Of a stretch of 64,000 bases of DNA, positions 34,842 through 47,597 are shown in pieces; position 1 is the first letter of the stretch; each line of letters opens with the position of its first letter. The notes under the pieces are model-generated. The model was given only the letters and a program-made list of their open reading frames with translations. It was not told where the DNA came from and made no database searches. Source of the stretch: Leuctra nigra. Lineage: Eukaryota; Arthropoda; Insecta; Plecoptera; Leuctridae. The position numbers and the translations under genes are program-made. Location: positions 32,042,964-32,106,963 of the forward strand of contig OW203761.1 of the NCBI GenBank assembly GCA_934045905.1, written 5' to 3'.

Positions 34842-37800
34842 ATGGCTGGCAGATTGATTAAGCAAGGTGTTGATCAGTTGAAAAGCAAGGAATTCCGAGA
34901 ATATCTATGCAGGTAATTGTTTGTTATTTAGAAAACGTATGTAATGAGTATCATTTAATTGTTTGTTATTAATTGTATTACGAAATGTTATGACCTAACC
35001 TAAAAGTAAATTTACCATTTAAGTGTCCTACTGAATGACCTGGCCTTGTAGGAGGCACTAGACAGGTTGACTTGACATGTACCTATGCACTCAATTTAAT
35101 TTCAATTCAATTCTTCACTTTGTTGGTGATGAAAACGAAGAAAGTACGTACTACATGAAGAAAGAGGTGGGCTGTCAGCCTAAATGCTTATGTAGTAGTT
35201 ACCTACCTACACTCGCACAACAAAAATTGATCAGTGGACAAATTTGAATGACTGCAGTGCGGTTATTCTAAATTTTCTTGTCGTGTCGTATCAATTGATA
35301 TGGTGTCACTACCATGTTTCATAGATAGCACTCCAGGGCTGCGATCGTGTAAAATGACAACTTACTTGTCGCAGTGACAAGCTTCTCATCACAATGTTAT
35401 TCACGGCCTTCTAGGATCTTGTCACCGTGACAGGAAGTTGTCATTTTACACGATCGCAGCCCAGTGTGCAGTGAGCCCGAATCAAGTGAAACAAGGCGAC
35501 AAGGAAATTTAGAATAGGGGTCATTTCATTAGGGGACATCTGGTCATCCATACCATATCCATATGTTCTTATATATGTTCTTTCCATATGTTCTTATGTT
35601 CTCCTATTCTTGTGTTATAATAAAACAAATTAATTTTGGTTACTAATGAAATAATAATAATAATAATCCATCCCTGGTTCCAATTGAATGGGTCAGGGGG
35701 TGGGTATTTCCCACCAACACTAGGGCCGCAGGACTCCTGGAAACCGGCCGGCCACGCCTGGCGTTTCCTCCTCATCTTCCTCCTCTCTTCTTCCACTTCT
35801 AACTGTTCCACAAATTCCTTCCACCGTGTTCTGTCCTCCCACTGTCTCTCAGCCTCCAACTCACTCCACCTTGTTCCTCTCTCCAGCACATCCTCCTTGA
35901 TCAGTCCAATCCACCTGTCTCTCGGTCGCCCCACTCTCCGTGTTCCCACTGTAGCTACTTCAAACACCCTCCTTGGCACTCTATCGGTTCCCATCCTCTT
36001 CATATGGCCGAACCACCAAAGCCTCTCTCTTCCCAGCTTGAACACCAATCTTTCCACCCCCAGCTCTCTTCTTATCCTCACACTTCGAATCCTATCAATT
36101 CTTGTCACCCCCTTCACATGCCTCAAAACCTTCATCTCAGCTGGTTCATTTCCTTTCCACCTGCTGATCACGTCACTGCCCCGTATGTTAGAATTGGCAG
36201 GAAATACATCTTGTACATAATGATCTTGCAGACTTGTGGAAACTTCTCATTCCACAGCAACTTCCTCACTGCTTGATAAAATCCTCTGCTTTCTTTCTTC
36301 TTTCTTGTATTTCTCTGTCTACTTTAGCCTTGTTGGTAAGCAAGCTACCCAGATACTTAAAATCTTCCACCTCCTTCAACAATCCCTCTCCAAGCTTGAT
36401 CCTAGCATCACCGTGTTTAAACTTCTTTCTTTCCATGGACATTACTTCGCTCTTCTCTTCGCTTATTCTCAAACCCATCTTCTCCGTCTCTTCTCTCCAC
36501 TTATTAATCTTTAACTGAACTTCCTTCCTAGTTTCTCCCCACACCACCACATCATCCGCATAAATCAACATTTAAGTATCAATCCCCTAATTTGGCTCTA
36601 CTATCTTCAGCAACTCGTCCATTACCATGATGAACAGTGTTGGTGACACTGACAGCACACTCCCCTATCTTAGCCCTTCACTAATACTAAACCATCCTGA
36701 TCTCCCCACTCCCGACTGCACACAACTCACACTGTTCTGAAACATACATTTGATCCGCTCAACCAAGTCCTTGCCTATTCCTCTCTTCACCAAACACTCC
36801 CAAACTATTTCCCTTGGAACCTGTCATACGCCTTCTCCAGTCCAAGAAAGCCATGCATTTCCTGCCCCCTCTCCCACTGCTGCTCCATCATCTGTCCCAC
36901 TGTGAAAATTGCGTCTATTGTCGATCGCCCTCCGAAATCTATACTGTTCTTCTCGCAACCCCTCTTCCACATAATTCTTCAATCTCCGTTCCACTATCTT
37001 CTCAAACAACTTCGCACACTGACAGAGTAAGGTCACTCCCCTGTAATTATTACATATCCTTTGATCTCCTTTCTTGAAAAGGGGAACAATAATCCCCTTT
37101 TCCCAATAACTGGAATTCTCTTCTGTTCCCATGCTGCTCGGATCACTCTACAAAGCCATCTTCTACCACCATCCCCTGCAGCTTTTACCATTTCTATGGT
37201 AACCTCATCAATGCCAGGCGCACGACCATTCTTCATTTCCCGCATGGCTCTTGTTACTTCTGCATCACAAAGATCTTCCTCCATCTCACTGTCTTCCATT
37301 TCACCTCCAATCTTCAGCTCTTCTTCACCCATTGATACATTAAGATCCTTTTTTACATTTAAAAGATTCTCAAAATACTTCCCCCACATCTGGTTTATCT
37401 TCCTTACATCACTTATCAGATCAGCATTGTGATTGTCATTCTTCATAGGTACCTACCTACTTAAAATCTTCCACCAACTTGTCTGCTAACTCATCAATTG
37501 ATTTTTCCTTCTCTTCTTCTACAATGCGTGCCACATTTCTTCTGCACATATTATTCTGTACTGATGTTTACTCTCTAACGATCTGTCTAATTCGTACTTC
37601 TGCCATGCTAGTCTTTGGAAAATATTGGAAATTGGAAATGCACATGGATGGAAATTCCATGTATTGGAAAATATTCGGGCTTACTTATGTTATGTCACGC
37701 ATGAAACGGTCCACTTGCGAGTGAAAACTTTGCACACTTGTGCACGACATTTCTGGACACGTAGATAAAAAAATCTGCCGCTGCTCTCCACTTCTTTATC

Positions 37801-40800
37801 TCATTCTCCACCTTCATTACCATACCTTACCATACCTACAACACAAAACACTCCCATTATTTGAACTCTTTGTGCTCTTGTAGAACCTACCATTCACTCA
37901 ATTTTAATTTTGCACTGCCTTCTTTCCTCTGTTTATAGCCGAAGTTTTCTTAGACTTACTCCTTTCTTTGCTAATGTTTTGTAAAATTTTGATTTTTTCC
38001 AGTACTCATTTTTGGGGCCCTGTTGCAAATTGGGGAATTCCCATTGCAGCAATTGCTGATATTCAAAAAGATCCACAAATTATTAGTGGAAAAATGACTG
38101 CAGGTAAATAATAGTACTGTATAAGTACTACTAATAATGAAGTTTTCATGGAAGTTTTTTTTCATAAACACTCAGCATCTTAATATAAGGTTTTACTGGA
38201 CTAGCTAGATTATACTCTACACAAGAGGATGGTCACTCCACTCAGCCAAGTAATACTGTGTGCTGCGTGCACTCCCACATTAGATTTATATACACTTTTC
38301 AGAGTCATTGTGGCAAAGTGCACTCAACCAATCATAAAACGGTATTTGAACAAAACGGATTGGCTGCTAGTCACGTTCCTTGACAATCAATCCTAGTTTA
38401 ATTATCAATAAAATCAGAGCCCACCTACTAGGGTTAGATGACAAGTTAGCATAGAGTTCATCGGATGATGCCAAAAAATCTTTTTCAGCCAATCTGTTTC
38501 TTTCGAATTCCGTTTTATCTTTTGTTGGTGTACCCTACCTAGTTTCGATTTTTTTTAAATATTCTTTTAGAGTTGGTGCTAGTAGCATGTTATCATTCAA
38601 TGTTATTGATTTTAACTTCTAGGCCATCTATATTTTTTCTGTTATTGATAGGTATTGTTGTAGGCTACTTGAATCTTCGAGTAGTTAGGTAGAGGAAGCA
38701 TTGAGCTATTCCGCCACTGTGCGAGTTGAAGCAAACTTATCGAAACACATGTCACGTGACATGTTTTTGCCCATAAGCGCTGTAGTGGTCGAGGGCTGAA
38801 AATGTCACGTGGTATGTGTATAGCCAGAGCTGCTTAAAAATTACATTATCTCGTCCGTGTAACAATACTTCTAAATTACTTCTAATTCTAAACAATTATC
38901 AAATGTTGTGTTCAGTATTCAGTATTATTAGCCAATACAAGGTTTCTAGGAATATCTTTAAGTTTGATAAATATTGATAATTATCATCAGGATTTTCAGG
39001 CAGTATTAAAAGGCAAAATGATATGCCAAAAAAGGCACAAAAGGCAGTAACAAAACCCTCACAATGGGCAGAATCAGCGCTAAAAAAATGCAGTACTTAT
39101 CATAGGCAAAATACACAACTACACCATGAAAAATGTGAAAATAATGTGAAGTTGGGATAAGTTAGAAATCTCATGTCATGTCCATGTGATTTTCTTTACG
39201 AGTAAATTTCTATTCAAATATTCACTGCCATGACAAAACGTTTGTTGGTATTATACAATGAATCGAACATGGGAGATGCGGAGTTCCTGGACCATTGTCA
39301 GTCAGGGGCCTCATTCTACAACTCCATTGCTGGTCGCCTAGCAATTATTTCAATGTTAATCTTATGGAAGAAACTGCTAGGCGACCAGAAATAGAGTTGT
39401 AGAATGAGGCCCCAGGGATCCAACGACCAAATTGGCGATGTACGGAGTACCGATGATAAGTGAGTTTGAATAGTGAAAACAGAATTGCAATTTAGGCAAA
39501 ATGATTCCAAAATGTCAAGAAAGGCAGCATTAAAAGACAGTAGGTATTGTCTCAAAATGCCAAAAAAGGCACTAGTAACCCAAAAATTACCAAAAAGGCA
39601 ATATCAAGTCAAGTGGGTATATTTGGAATCAGCATGTCATGATTGGATTTATCCCTGATTTTGCCGGTCCTCAGGAGCATCAAGGTACGTTTACAGCTTG
39701 GCGTTCGTTCGACGTTCAGCCTCCAGATTGGCCAACGCCGAGCGCTGGCGTTCAAGGTCAAAGATAAACCATGTTCATCTTTGACCTTGAACGCTGAGCG
39801 TCGAACGTCGAGCTGTAAACGTACTTTTAATGACTAATGAGAAATAGGCATTTGCCTGAAAATCCTGACTCGATTGATAATAAACCCAGCCAAGATGTTT
39901 GCTTCAAGTTTTTCTCGTCGTGCCAACTACTTAAGGTGATACTAGCGCTCGGCCGTTTTAGAAAATTGAGAGAAAAATTGTTTCATAAGTGAGTGTAGGT
40001 AACTTTTACAGGATGTTCACATGATCAGTCTGATTGTATATTAGTAGCACTTTTTAATTTTTGCTTATTGCATCGTTAATTATTCGCCGGTTATTCAACA
40101 AAACCGCGCAAAACGATGAAATTTGCGATACGATTGGAGAACAAACCCGTTAACCAATTGATCTTAAATTTTAATCATGATTAGATGAAAGACAAACTTA
40201 GGGTTATCCCTTGGCACATTTTTGAAATTTAATTTTATACGGCGCCCAGGGAGACAAGAAAATAGCTAATTTTTAAACAAAAATCCACTAATTATTACTA
40301 ATTAACGAAACAAAAAATTTAAAATGTACCAAGGGATAACCCTTAGTTTGTCTTTTATTTAATCACGATTAAAATTTCAAATAATTTGGTCTACTTATTT
40401 CGTCTCCAATCGTATCGCAAAAAGTGTCTACAAAAAGCAGCAAAATCGCTCGCGCTTGCAGCACCTTAAGTACCTATGCTCGAAGACTTGTGAATTGACC
40501 CGAATAAAATTTTCAATTACAAATCTATATTTTCATTTAAAATATGAAACATTCATTAAAGAGACAATCTTGTGAACAGTTAAGGTGGCTAGGTCGATCA
40601 ACCATTTTTTCAGATAGTGTTCAATTTTGCTGTACTCACTCATTGGTATCCCCTAAACAACACATCAAAAATTAAAATACTTCCCGTGTCTAGTTTTCGA
40701 GATGGGCGAATAAGAAAGTAGGTTTTTCCCCATATTGTCTTATGGAAGGTTTGAAAAATTTGCTACAAATGAAGATTTTATTTAATTGGCCCGATAGATT

Positions 40801-42567
40801 TTCAAAAAACCTATATAAGAAAGAATCATTGATCTATTTACTTTCATTAAAAAAATATAAACCAATATCATCGTGTGCTAAATAAAAAGTTGTAGGCGAT
40901 TCAATTCTACTAAAGATACCTTGACTTTACTTTTTCATGAAAGTAAACTCTAGGTGCAAGCTCAGCAAGCTCAGCCATCATGATTCCACACAAATTCAAA
41001 TTTCCAAAAGACGATGTTGCCATATTGTACCGTATTGTTAACATTATAGAAAAATCTTCAATATCCAATAGGAATCCTGCTCGTGACGTCATTTCTCCAA
41101 GGTCTCTAGAAATGTTGCAGTTAGCCATCTAGCGTTAAAAAGTAACAACACTGCCGTGGTATATCTCAATCTTTTCTGGCCAATGAAAGAAAATTAGAAC
41201 AGCTCCAGAGCCTTCTTGACAGTCAGTTAGTCACTGACCAAGGTCCACAGATTCAAAGCGTCTACCACTGAAGCCGCCATATTTAATCATGTTGTCATGA
41301 CAACCAAGGTAAACACTTTCTCACGCAGGATGCCTATTCAAAACTAACTTCTTTGTGGCATTGATACTGCTCTAAATTGTAATAAGATAACGAATAAATA
41401 CCATTTAAATGTTGTCTATTTCAACTACCCAGTATATTTATTTATAAAAGTAAATTATGTGCTAATAGAATTTATAAACGTGATTTTTTTACACTTAATA
41501 AATTAGTGAAAGCTCACCAATACTTCAGAAAATCGATCGATCCAGCCACCTTAACAACTATTTCTATGCAACCTTTCTGAAAAGTACCAACATCCAGGGT
41601 ATGGATACTGGTCTATTCTAGAACGTTTTCCCAATTCCATTCTGATGGAATTCGGTCACGGCCATAGGATTAACATTGTATGGAAACGAATTCTATTGTA
41701 TTCGTCACGAAAAGTTGCAATGAGCGCTCTGCTGGCAGAAAGTGGCACTACTGGTTGGGGTATTAGAATAGAATTATCATATGCAACATGCTAAGTTTAG
41801 ACACCTCTACATCGGGCACTATTAAACATAGAACCTTAAAAATAATTACCAGTATAAAAAAGATTATGCTTTTTCGATCTGTCACCTCAGAATTTTTCTC
41901 CGAGTTCAAATTACAGTCTCAGAATGATGCAAACATGAAATGCGTCAGCCAATGAGAAGCTAGCTCCGCCCATCGACCAACCAATCATCGTCACTCTAGA
42001 AGTGTTATTACTTAAAATTTTAAGTTTTATTTAAAAATTATCTATTATCCATCAACGGAAACGAATAGTTACTGCATGTACATAAATTCATAAGTTTACT
42101 TGGTATCAGATTATAAAGGACTTCAATTGTCTGAATATCCCGTTAATTGCGTCTTTTTGAACCATGTTTTGCCATAAGAATTCATGTTGGACGTGAACTG
42201 AGTATACCCTTAACTCCCGCCATCTTGAAAATATTCACAGTGACCGCAGCGCCATCTATTGATACTTTTAGTGGCGAATTGGGAAATAAAAAGTTCTGGA
42301 ATAGGGCCCACTATAGGGCCCCAGCTCTCTTTCTGAAATAAAATACCTATCACTTTTGTAAAGACAAGTGCATGAATTGAATACTAAATTGTGACACTTT
42401 TTGCAGCACTGTGTTTGTACTCCCTGATGTTCATGCGTTTCGCTTGGAAGGTGCAGCCACGGAACATGCTCTTATTTGCTTGCCATTTTACAAATGAAGC
42501 TGCTCAGATAACACAAGGGGTGCGGTTCATCAAATATCACCACATGGGCGGTAAAGAAAAGCAATAA
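34842..42567 (+). CDS. MPC1: Mitochondrial pyruvate carrier 1 (complete)
   Basis: Subunit of the MPC1/MPC2 heterodimer in the inner mitochondrial membrane that imports pyruvate into the matrix. Exons: 34842-34912 (start ATG), 38003-38103, 42407-42567 (stop TAA). Total is 333 bases or 110 residues, against 109 in human. Family signatures in order: short N-terminal amphipathic region with [26 protein letters not shown] across the first junction (helix 1); [26 protein letters not shown] across the second (helix 2); [17 protein letters not shown] (helix 3); and a short polar tail ending GGKEKQ. Phases are 2 and 1 and all splice sites are canonical. Intron 1 (3.1 kb) holds an RTE-like LINE remnant and nested MITEs, and intron 2 (4.3 kb) several more. 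An AATAAA at 42911 is a candidate poly(A) signal. No disablement is seen. Confidence 0.97.
35258..35522. mobile_element. MITE B, copy 4, interrupted by a second MITE
   Basis: Outer halves 35258-35336 and 35462-35522 together equal MITE B copy 1 at 12398-12534. Left flank CAG at 35255-35257. The break is the 125-bp hairpin at 35337-35461. MPC1 intron 1. Confidence 0.85.
35337..35461. mobile_element. Hairpin MITE (125 bp) inserted in MITE B with CAG duplication
   Basis: Ends GGCTGCGATCGTGTAAAATG and complement, with CAG at 35334-35336 and 35462-35464. The uninterrupted MITE B (12471-12483) has a single CAG here, so the 3-bp duplication is proven by comparison. Confidence 0.9.
35650..37620 (-). 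mobile_element. RTE-like LINE remnant with broken reverse transcriptase
   Basis: Minus-strand fragments in order: [14 protein letters not shown] and [20 protein letters not shown] (37446-37150); [20 protein letters not shown] (37132-36824); [15 protein letters not shown] and [16 protein letters not shown] (36571-36266); [28 protein letters not shown] and GRPRDRWI (36171-35700). Several frameshifts and stops separate them. The 3' end is an (ATT)n tail at 35650-35670, as in many RTE-type elements. In MPC1 intron 1, antisense to it. Confidence 0.85.
38310..38537. mobile_element. MITE P, copy 4
   Basis: ATAAAACGGTATTTGAACAA … TCCGTTTTATCTTTTGTTGG. Internal blocks as in copies 1 and 3. MPC1 intron 2. 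Confidence 0.65.
39306..39412. mobile_element. MITE F (107 bp, CAG-flanked)
   Basis: Near-perfect hairpin with ends GGGCCTCATTCTACAACTC and complement, CAG at 39303-39305 and 39413-39415. Confidence 0.85.
39683..39825. mobile_element. Hairpin MITE I (about 143 bp)
   Basis: Ends AAGGTACGTTTACAGCT / AGCTGTAAACGTACTT; inner arms GGCGTTCAAGGTCAAAGAT / ATCTTTGACCTTGAACGC. MPC1 intron 2. Confidence 0.75.
39935..40465. mobile_element. TTAA-flanked element BB (531 bp)
   Basis: TTAA at 39931-39934 and 40466-40469; ends GGTGATACTAGCGCTCG / CGCTCGCGCTTGCAGCACC. Long inner inverted repeat around AGGGTTATCCCTTGG / CCAAGGGATAACCCT. MPC1 intron 2. Confidence 0.8.
40584..41550. mobile_element. TTAA-flanked element N-like (967 bp)
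   Basis: TTAA at 40580-40583 and 41551-41554; ends GGTGGCTAGGTCGATC / GATCGATCCAGCCACC. No transposase frame. MPC1 intron 2. The segment 41070-41345 recurs inverted inside the pogo-like element at 54885-55180. Confidence 0.8.
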
Positions 42568-44699
42568 TGATGGGTCCATTGATAAGAAATTTAATTGAAA
42601 TACAATGTATGGGAGGGGGGGATTAAGTTAGTAGGTACCAAACTGCCTATAACAATTTTATGTGCAATACTTGATTGATTATAATTTAGTCCAAATGTAC
42701 AAAATGCATAGGATCTAGAAATAGTGTTGATTATTGTATCAATATTTTATTATTTTAAAGTAGGCACCTATTGTATAAAAATTGTATAAAGTAAATTGTA
42801 GGTACTACTATGTAAATTGTCAAGTTTGTTTTCTTGGCAAACCTTCACCAAGGTGTGGTGCTGGTTTTATAAGTTTGATGTAGGTAGGTACCTATCATTG
42901 TCATTACAAAAATAAATTAGTTGGTAATAATAAATTAGCCGAGAATGTGGCATATAATCTTTTGTTACTCTATTTAACAGAAATAACCATCCCGGCCCTA
43001 CATCCCTATAACAGTAGTAGCTAAGAAGTCGAAGTCATGATGCCATCTATGGTGATGCTGAAATCCAGTCATGATGATGGAGTAACCCATTCCAATAATA
43101 AAAAATAAAAAAATTTATACTAGGTACTATATTGTTAAAATTTAATTTTGAAGGTCACAATATAAAAATTACTAGACACCTCATATTGTTAAAATATAAA
43201 AATAAACAATTTAATAATGATTAATGATTGTAGTTGCACTTCACAATGAACTATTAATCACTTTGTAATAATCTATTTAAAAAGAAACACCATGGCAATA
43301 GGGATACATGTGACCTTATACATTGGCATGCAATTTCTTACATCATTTTGTATAGTTTATATTTCAATATTCCTGTGTGTATTAATGGTGTATATAATTA
43401 TTCTTCTTGCGATACTGCACTTATTACAGAACATATAATAGACATTGACAATGGAACAATCAACCTACAACTCTTAGAAAGGTAAGGTCGATCATCCTGG
43501 ATATTTTTTTAACATGACACTTGATCAAGTTAAAGTGACAAGGTAGCCAAATTTGGCTAACTTGAGATCCCAATGTACCTACCAGGGATGTAGTTTTTAA
43601 CAGGTGCCTTCAAATTCAGCCAGAATAGGTACCCTGGCATCGCATTTATTAAGTATAACTCGCTCTACATTTTTATTGATGTGATTCTCTGGTGTTTTCA
43701 ACTAGCCACACTAAGTTTGAAATTTGCATCGAGTTTTGTATGTCGACGTCACTTCAGTTCAAACCTAGAGCATCCAGTTAAAAACGCCATAATTCAGTGC
43801 TGCTTCTAGTCCAAACACTAGACAAAACACATATTAGATGTTAGCAAGGCCACTATCTTCGAGATACACCATTTCAACATGTGGCTATGTCCATTCGCTC
43901 AACATCGCCTGTGCTAAGAGCTTTTAATTTTTTTAAACTTACGTATTGTCAATAACGTTGTTGAAATGAAACTATTAATTAATAAATTAACAGTAAGGTC
44001 CACTAAATCTCCGGTACAAATAGCGCAGCGCCAAAGGCGGAAATTCGCCTGTTCTCTGCAAGGAGAAGTTTTAGTGGACATTGATCCAAGTGCCACTGTC
44101 GATTTTTTCGACACTTGAAACTGTATTTCTAGTTCCACTGTCGATTTTTTCGACACTTCGTAAATTTGGGGCCCTAAATTTTATTTAAGCGCGCGCGTAG
44201 TATTTTGTTGGTGGATTTGTGTATTTGATCAATAGTGGATCAATTGTTGAGCTGGATCAGTCGATAAAATTATGGCGGTGAAATCTCGCCTATCGTTACC
44301 ATGTGTGCAATTGCGCATCAACTAAAATCGATGTATCGATTTATTGAAATCGATGTATCGAAATCGATTTATTCTATTGCAGATAATTGTTTGATTATTT
44401 TATTTGTACTTCTCAGCATTGTAAATAATATGTATTTTGATAAAAACGATTATGGTCTTTAGTGATTATTTTGTGCAAATGGCAAAATCCTTTTTTATTT
44501 GAAATAAAATTTTATACGATACATTTTATTTTTAATCAATTGATATTTTGAAAAAAATTAAAATGTCATGAACTCGTATGATTCTTTTGAGTGTTCTGAA
44601 ACTTTTATAATTGATCCCAATATTGTTGAACAATTATTTCATCTTAAAATTAATTTTCCCAATTATGTCCACATTTCTGCTAAATAGGGCTGGCACTAG

Positions 44700-44858
44700 C
44701 AGCCTCATGCTCAAAAGAATTTCCAGATTTATCGACGCAAGTGACCAGAGTCTACTGGATTCGGTCCATAACATTATTAGCTCACGGTCTTGTGGCGTTG
44801 AGGACTGACACCCGCAAATATCTACTTGCGGACGCAACTTCTTTTGAGCATGAGGCTG
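44700..44858. mobile_element. Fold-back MITE JJ, copy 2 (159 bp)
   Basis: CAGCCTCATGCTCAAAAGAA and complement TTCTTTTGAGCATGAGGCTG. Interior TCGACGCAAGTG / ACTTGCGGACGCAAC partly complementary. Same end sequence as 9761-9904. Confidence 0.75.
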
Positions 44859-45571
44859 TAGGTATACACTTTTTAGCCCTGGCACTTGTAGGGTTAACAG
44901 TAATGTATTCAAGAAGGCATTTACTGCCAACAATGCATTTTTGTCTGAATTACATTTTGTTTGAAGTTACTGTAAATTTGCTTTGATTCACTTTTGGATT
45001 GATTGAAAGGTATAATATTATTATACAAACTGAATTTTCTCAACTCCTTCAATGTTTCGGAAATAGGTGCACATCAAAACTTTGGTATGTTAAGTGTTTT
45101 TATTGTTTTTATACAGAACAGAAAAAGGTACATCAGTTGAAGTATTTATCTGCAGTCTGCACACTTTATACAATGCAATACCATTGGCCATTGGGACCAA
45201 ACTTCCGTTCACCGATGACAACAAATTTTACTAAACCTATATTATCCTATACCTAACCCCTCATAATGGTCAGAAGAAGTGTGGCCGCAAATAGACAAAT
45301 TTATGGATGTTAGGCCCAGTCCAAAACACTACAAAAGAGGGTGTTAAGTAGGTACATAGGTAGGTACTTGACCTAATTATCTTATGGACGGAATATACAG
45401 TACTGCGGTAAATGCAAAAATCAATGCAGTATACCTAGATCTTTTTGAGCAGCTGGCACATAAAAGTGTTAAGGATCTAACAATCATGAGAAAATACCAC
45501 AATGGTGGAATGAGATGGCAAGCACAGCCAGTAGTACCTACCTACCTACATACCAGGGTGTATGAGCTAGT

Positions 45572-45807
45572 CACAGCCGTCTGTATAGTCAACGTTCGTC
45601 CCTCCCTCCTTCTGTGAGCTGCCTGTCGTCTGAGTAGAAATTGTAGTTCCTCACTTGCCGTTCCGGGATGGGTCACTACCGTCGCTCATTTGAAAAATTA
45701 AAAGACGGTGGCGGCCCCATCCCGGGACGGCAAGTGAGGAACTACTCAGACGACAGGCAGCTCACAGGAGGAGGGAGGGACGAACGTCGACTATACAGAC
45801 GGCTGTG
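45572..45807. mobile_element. Palindromic element E, copy 2 (236 bp)
   Basis: Ends CACAGCCGTCTGTATAGTC / GACTATACAGACGGCTGTG with exact 8-bp duplication GAGCTAGT at 45564-45571 and 45808-45815. Nearly the whole element is one inverted repeat around a short loop near 45690. Confidence 0.92.
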
Positions 45808-46409
45808 GAGCTAGTATACCGACACATCCAACTCACACATTGCATGCAGCCTTGGTTTTTAGAACCCATCTCTAAACAATTAGGTAGTATCCACACTGAA
45901 AATTTGTCCATAAACAACTTTTCATTAGTACCTAAGCATCCCTTCCAATATGTGCATTCAATGCATTGTGTGTAGGACCAGGCTACTTATACAGTAGCCA
46001 GTAGTATGTACAGTAGTCTTATTGGTAGACCTATAATTTAAAAATGACTTTTATAAAGGTAGTAGGTACACCTTTACTAAAAGTTACAATCAGAAATAAT
46101 TAAGTAGGTCTCCTACCATCATTAGCTGTCAAAAATATTTGCAATAAGTTACCTATATCATCATTGTATTTCCATGGGATGTTAAGTCGTAAAAAAGGTA
46201 GAAGGTAGACAGGTGGTAAACGTCTAAACTACTAGGCTACTCCTCTATGCTAAGGTACTAGATAGAGTGTAACTTAGTATTTTTATACCCAGGGTTGCGA
46301 TTCTACAACTATTTTCGATTGCTGGCGGAATAGCAATGTAGGTATAAATAAAGGTCATGGCAAAATCTCATTGAACGAAATTGCTTCTTACTTTATGGAA
46401 TCCCAACCC

Positions 46410-46553
46410 AGGACCCGTACCTTTAATACATTTGCATTTGTCTGGTGCAGAGTTCAAGGTCGGTACTACTAGGGGCATTTAAGATCTGGGTAATATGGTT
46501 CAAAGTAGCACTGTGCTATCAAATGTGGGATATTAGTAGTACATACAGATCCA
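46410..46553. mobile_element. Hairpin MITE Y, copy 2 (degenerate)
   Basis: GGACCCGTACCTTTAATAC … GTTCAAGGTCGGTACTACTA … AAGATCTGGG … GTGCTATCAAATGTGGGATA. Same block order as 29663-29790. Confidence 0.6.
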
Positions 46554-47384
46554 GGGCACTGGACAGAAATATGGATTATCAACCTGGGTTTTGGGGGCCA
46601 GACACTAAAATTGCAGGAATTTATGTAATTTTTTAAAGATTTTTACACCGTGGATACCTACTGTGTTCCTATCTTCACTAGGTTCTACTTTTGTAATTTT
46701 CTAAAAGTTGTCTACCTAGTTGTTCCTTAATATTAATGAAATAGCAAAAATATTAAAATTGGATTATTAGAGTAGAATAGGTAGAGCTACACCGTAGTAG
46801 GTATTTGTTCCAGTGATAATATGCCCTAAGGCTATAAGGTAGGTAGGCTACCTATTACACAAAATATAATAAACTAGGTATTGAAAGGAAACTACACCAC
46901 CCTTCCTTGGTATTCAGAGCATCAACTGCATGTTCAGTCCACATCAACCAAATGAATTGAACTGTGCATGGAATAATATATTTAGGTAGTAGAATATCAC
47001 TCTGTAATTAAAATTATTAGATTCATTGAATGAGCCACTTCATGTAAATGACTACAATTATGGAATGAATGTAGCCAATGAAATAAGCGCAGTCAGAAAA
47101 CATTGTTCTTTTTGTAGTGAATGAGTAGGTACTTAAATAGCTACCTACATCATTAATTTCAGTGGCATCAATATTTCACATACCTAGGTAAAGGTAAGTG
47201 GGTCTTATAAATTTGTTATTAAATTTCTACAACTTTTGCTGTAATCCATATTCTAACCACGAAAGCATGTTGGAAGTAGCCAGGGAATTCGGACTACCTA
47301 TACCTACTGATGTATTCGTCATAATATCAAATGCAAGGAACCTCATATGGACGGAGTACCTACATATTGCTAAATAATATGTAC

Positions 47385-47597
47385 ACTTGGCCAAACAAAA
47401 CTTGAACGTTCAATAAATCTGATAGGCTGATAAATGTAAGATCGCACCATCAGAAGTCAGTCTAAGCGGTCTCATTGTCTCACTCTAGTATGTGACCTCA
47501 CATTTCAATGATAATAACAAGCTTTGATTGGTTATGGGACATGACCAGCAGTCATTCAAATTTGGTCAACGTTCAAGTTTTGTTTGGCCGAGTGTAC
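47385..47597. mobile_element. MITE P', copy 2 (uninterrupted)
   Basis: GTACACTTGGCCAAACAAAA … TTTTGTTTGGCCGAGTGTAC. Collinear (inverted) with the interrupted copy at 4042-4488. Confidence 0.8.

Noticed and set aside
35636..36220. Long plus-strand open frame of 194 codons
   Set aside because: It is the antisense of the RTE-like LINE C-terminal coding region; the minus strand carries the recognisable FGHMKRM and GRPRDRW motifs.
45384..45617. Plus-strand open frame of 77 codons in the MPC1 to Cache-EGF spacer
   Set aside because: Its 3' half is the end of palindromic element E, and the 5' half has no homology I recognise and no splice sites.
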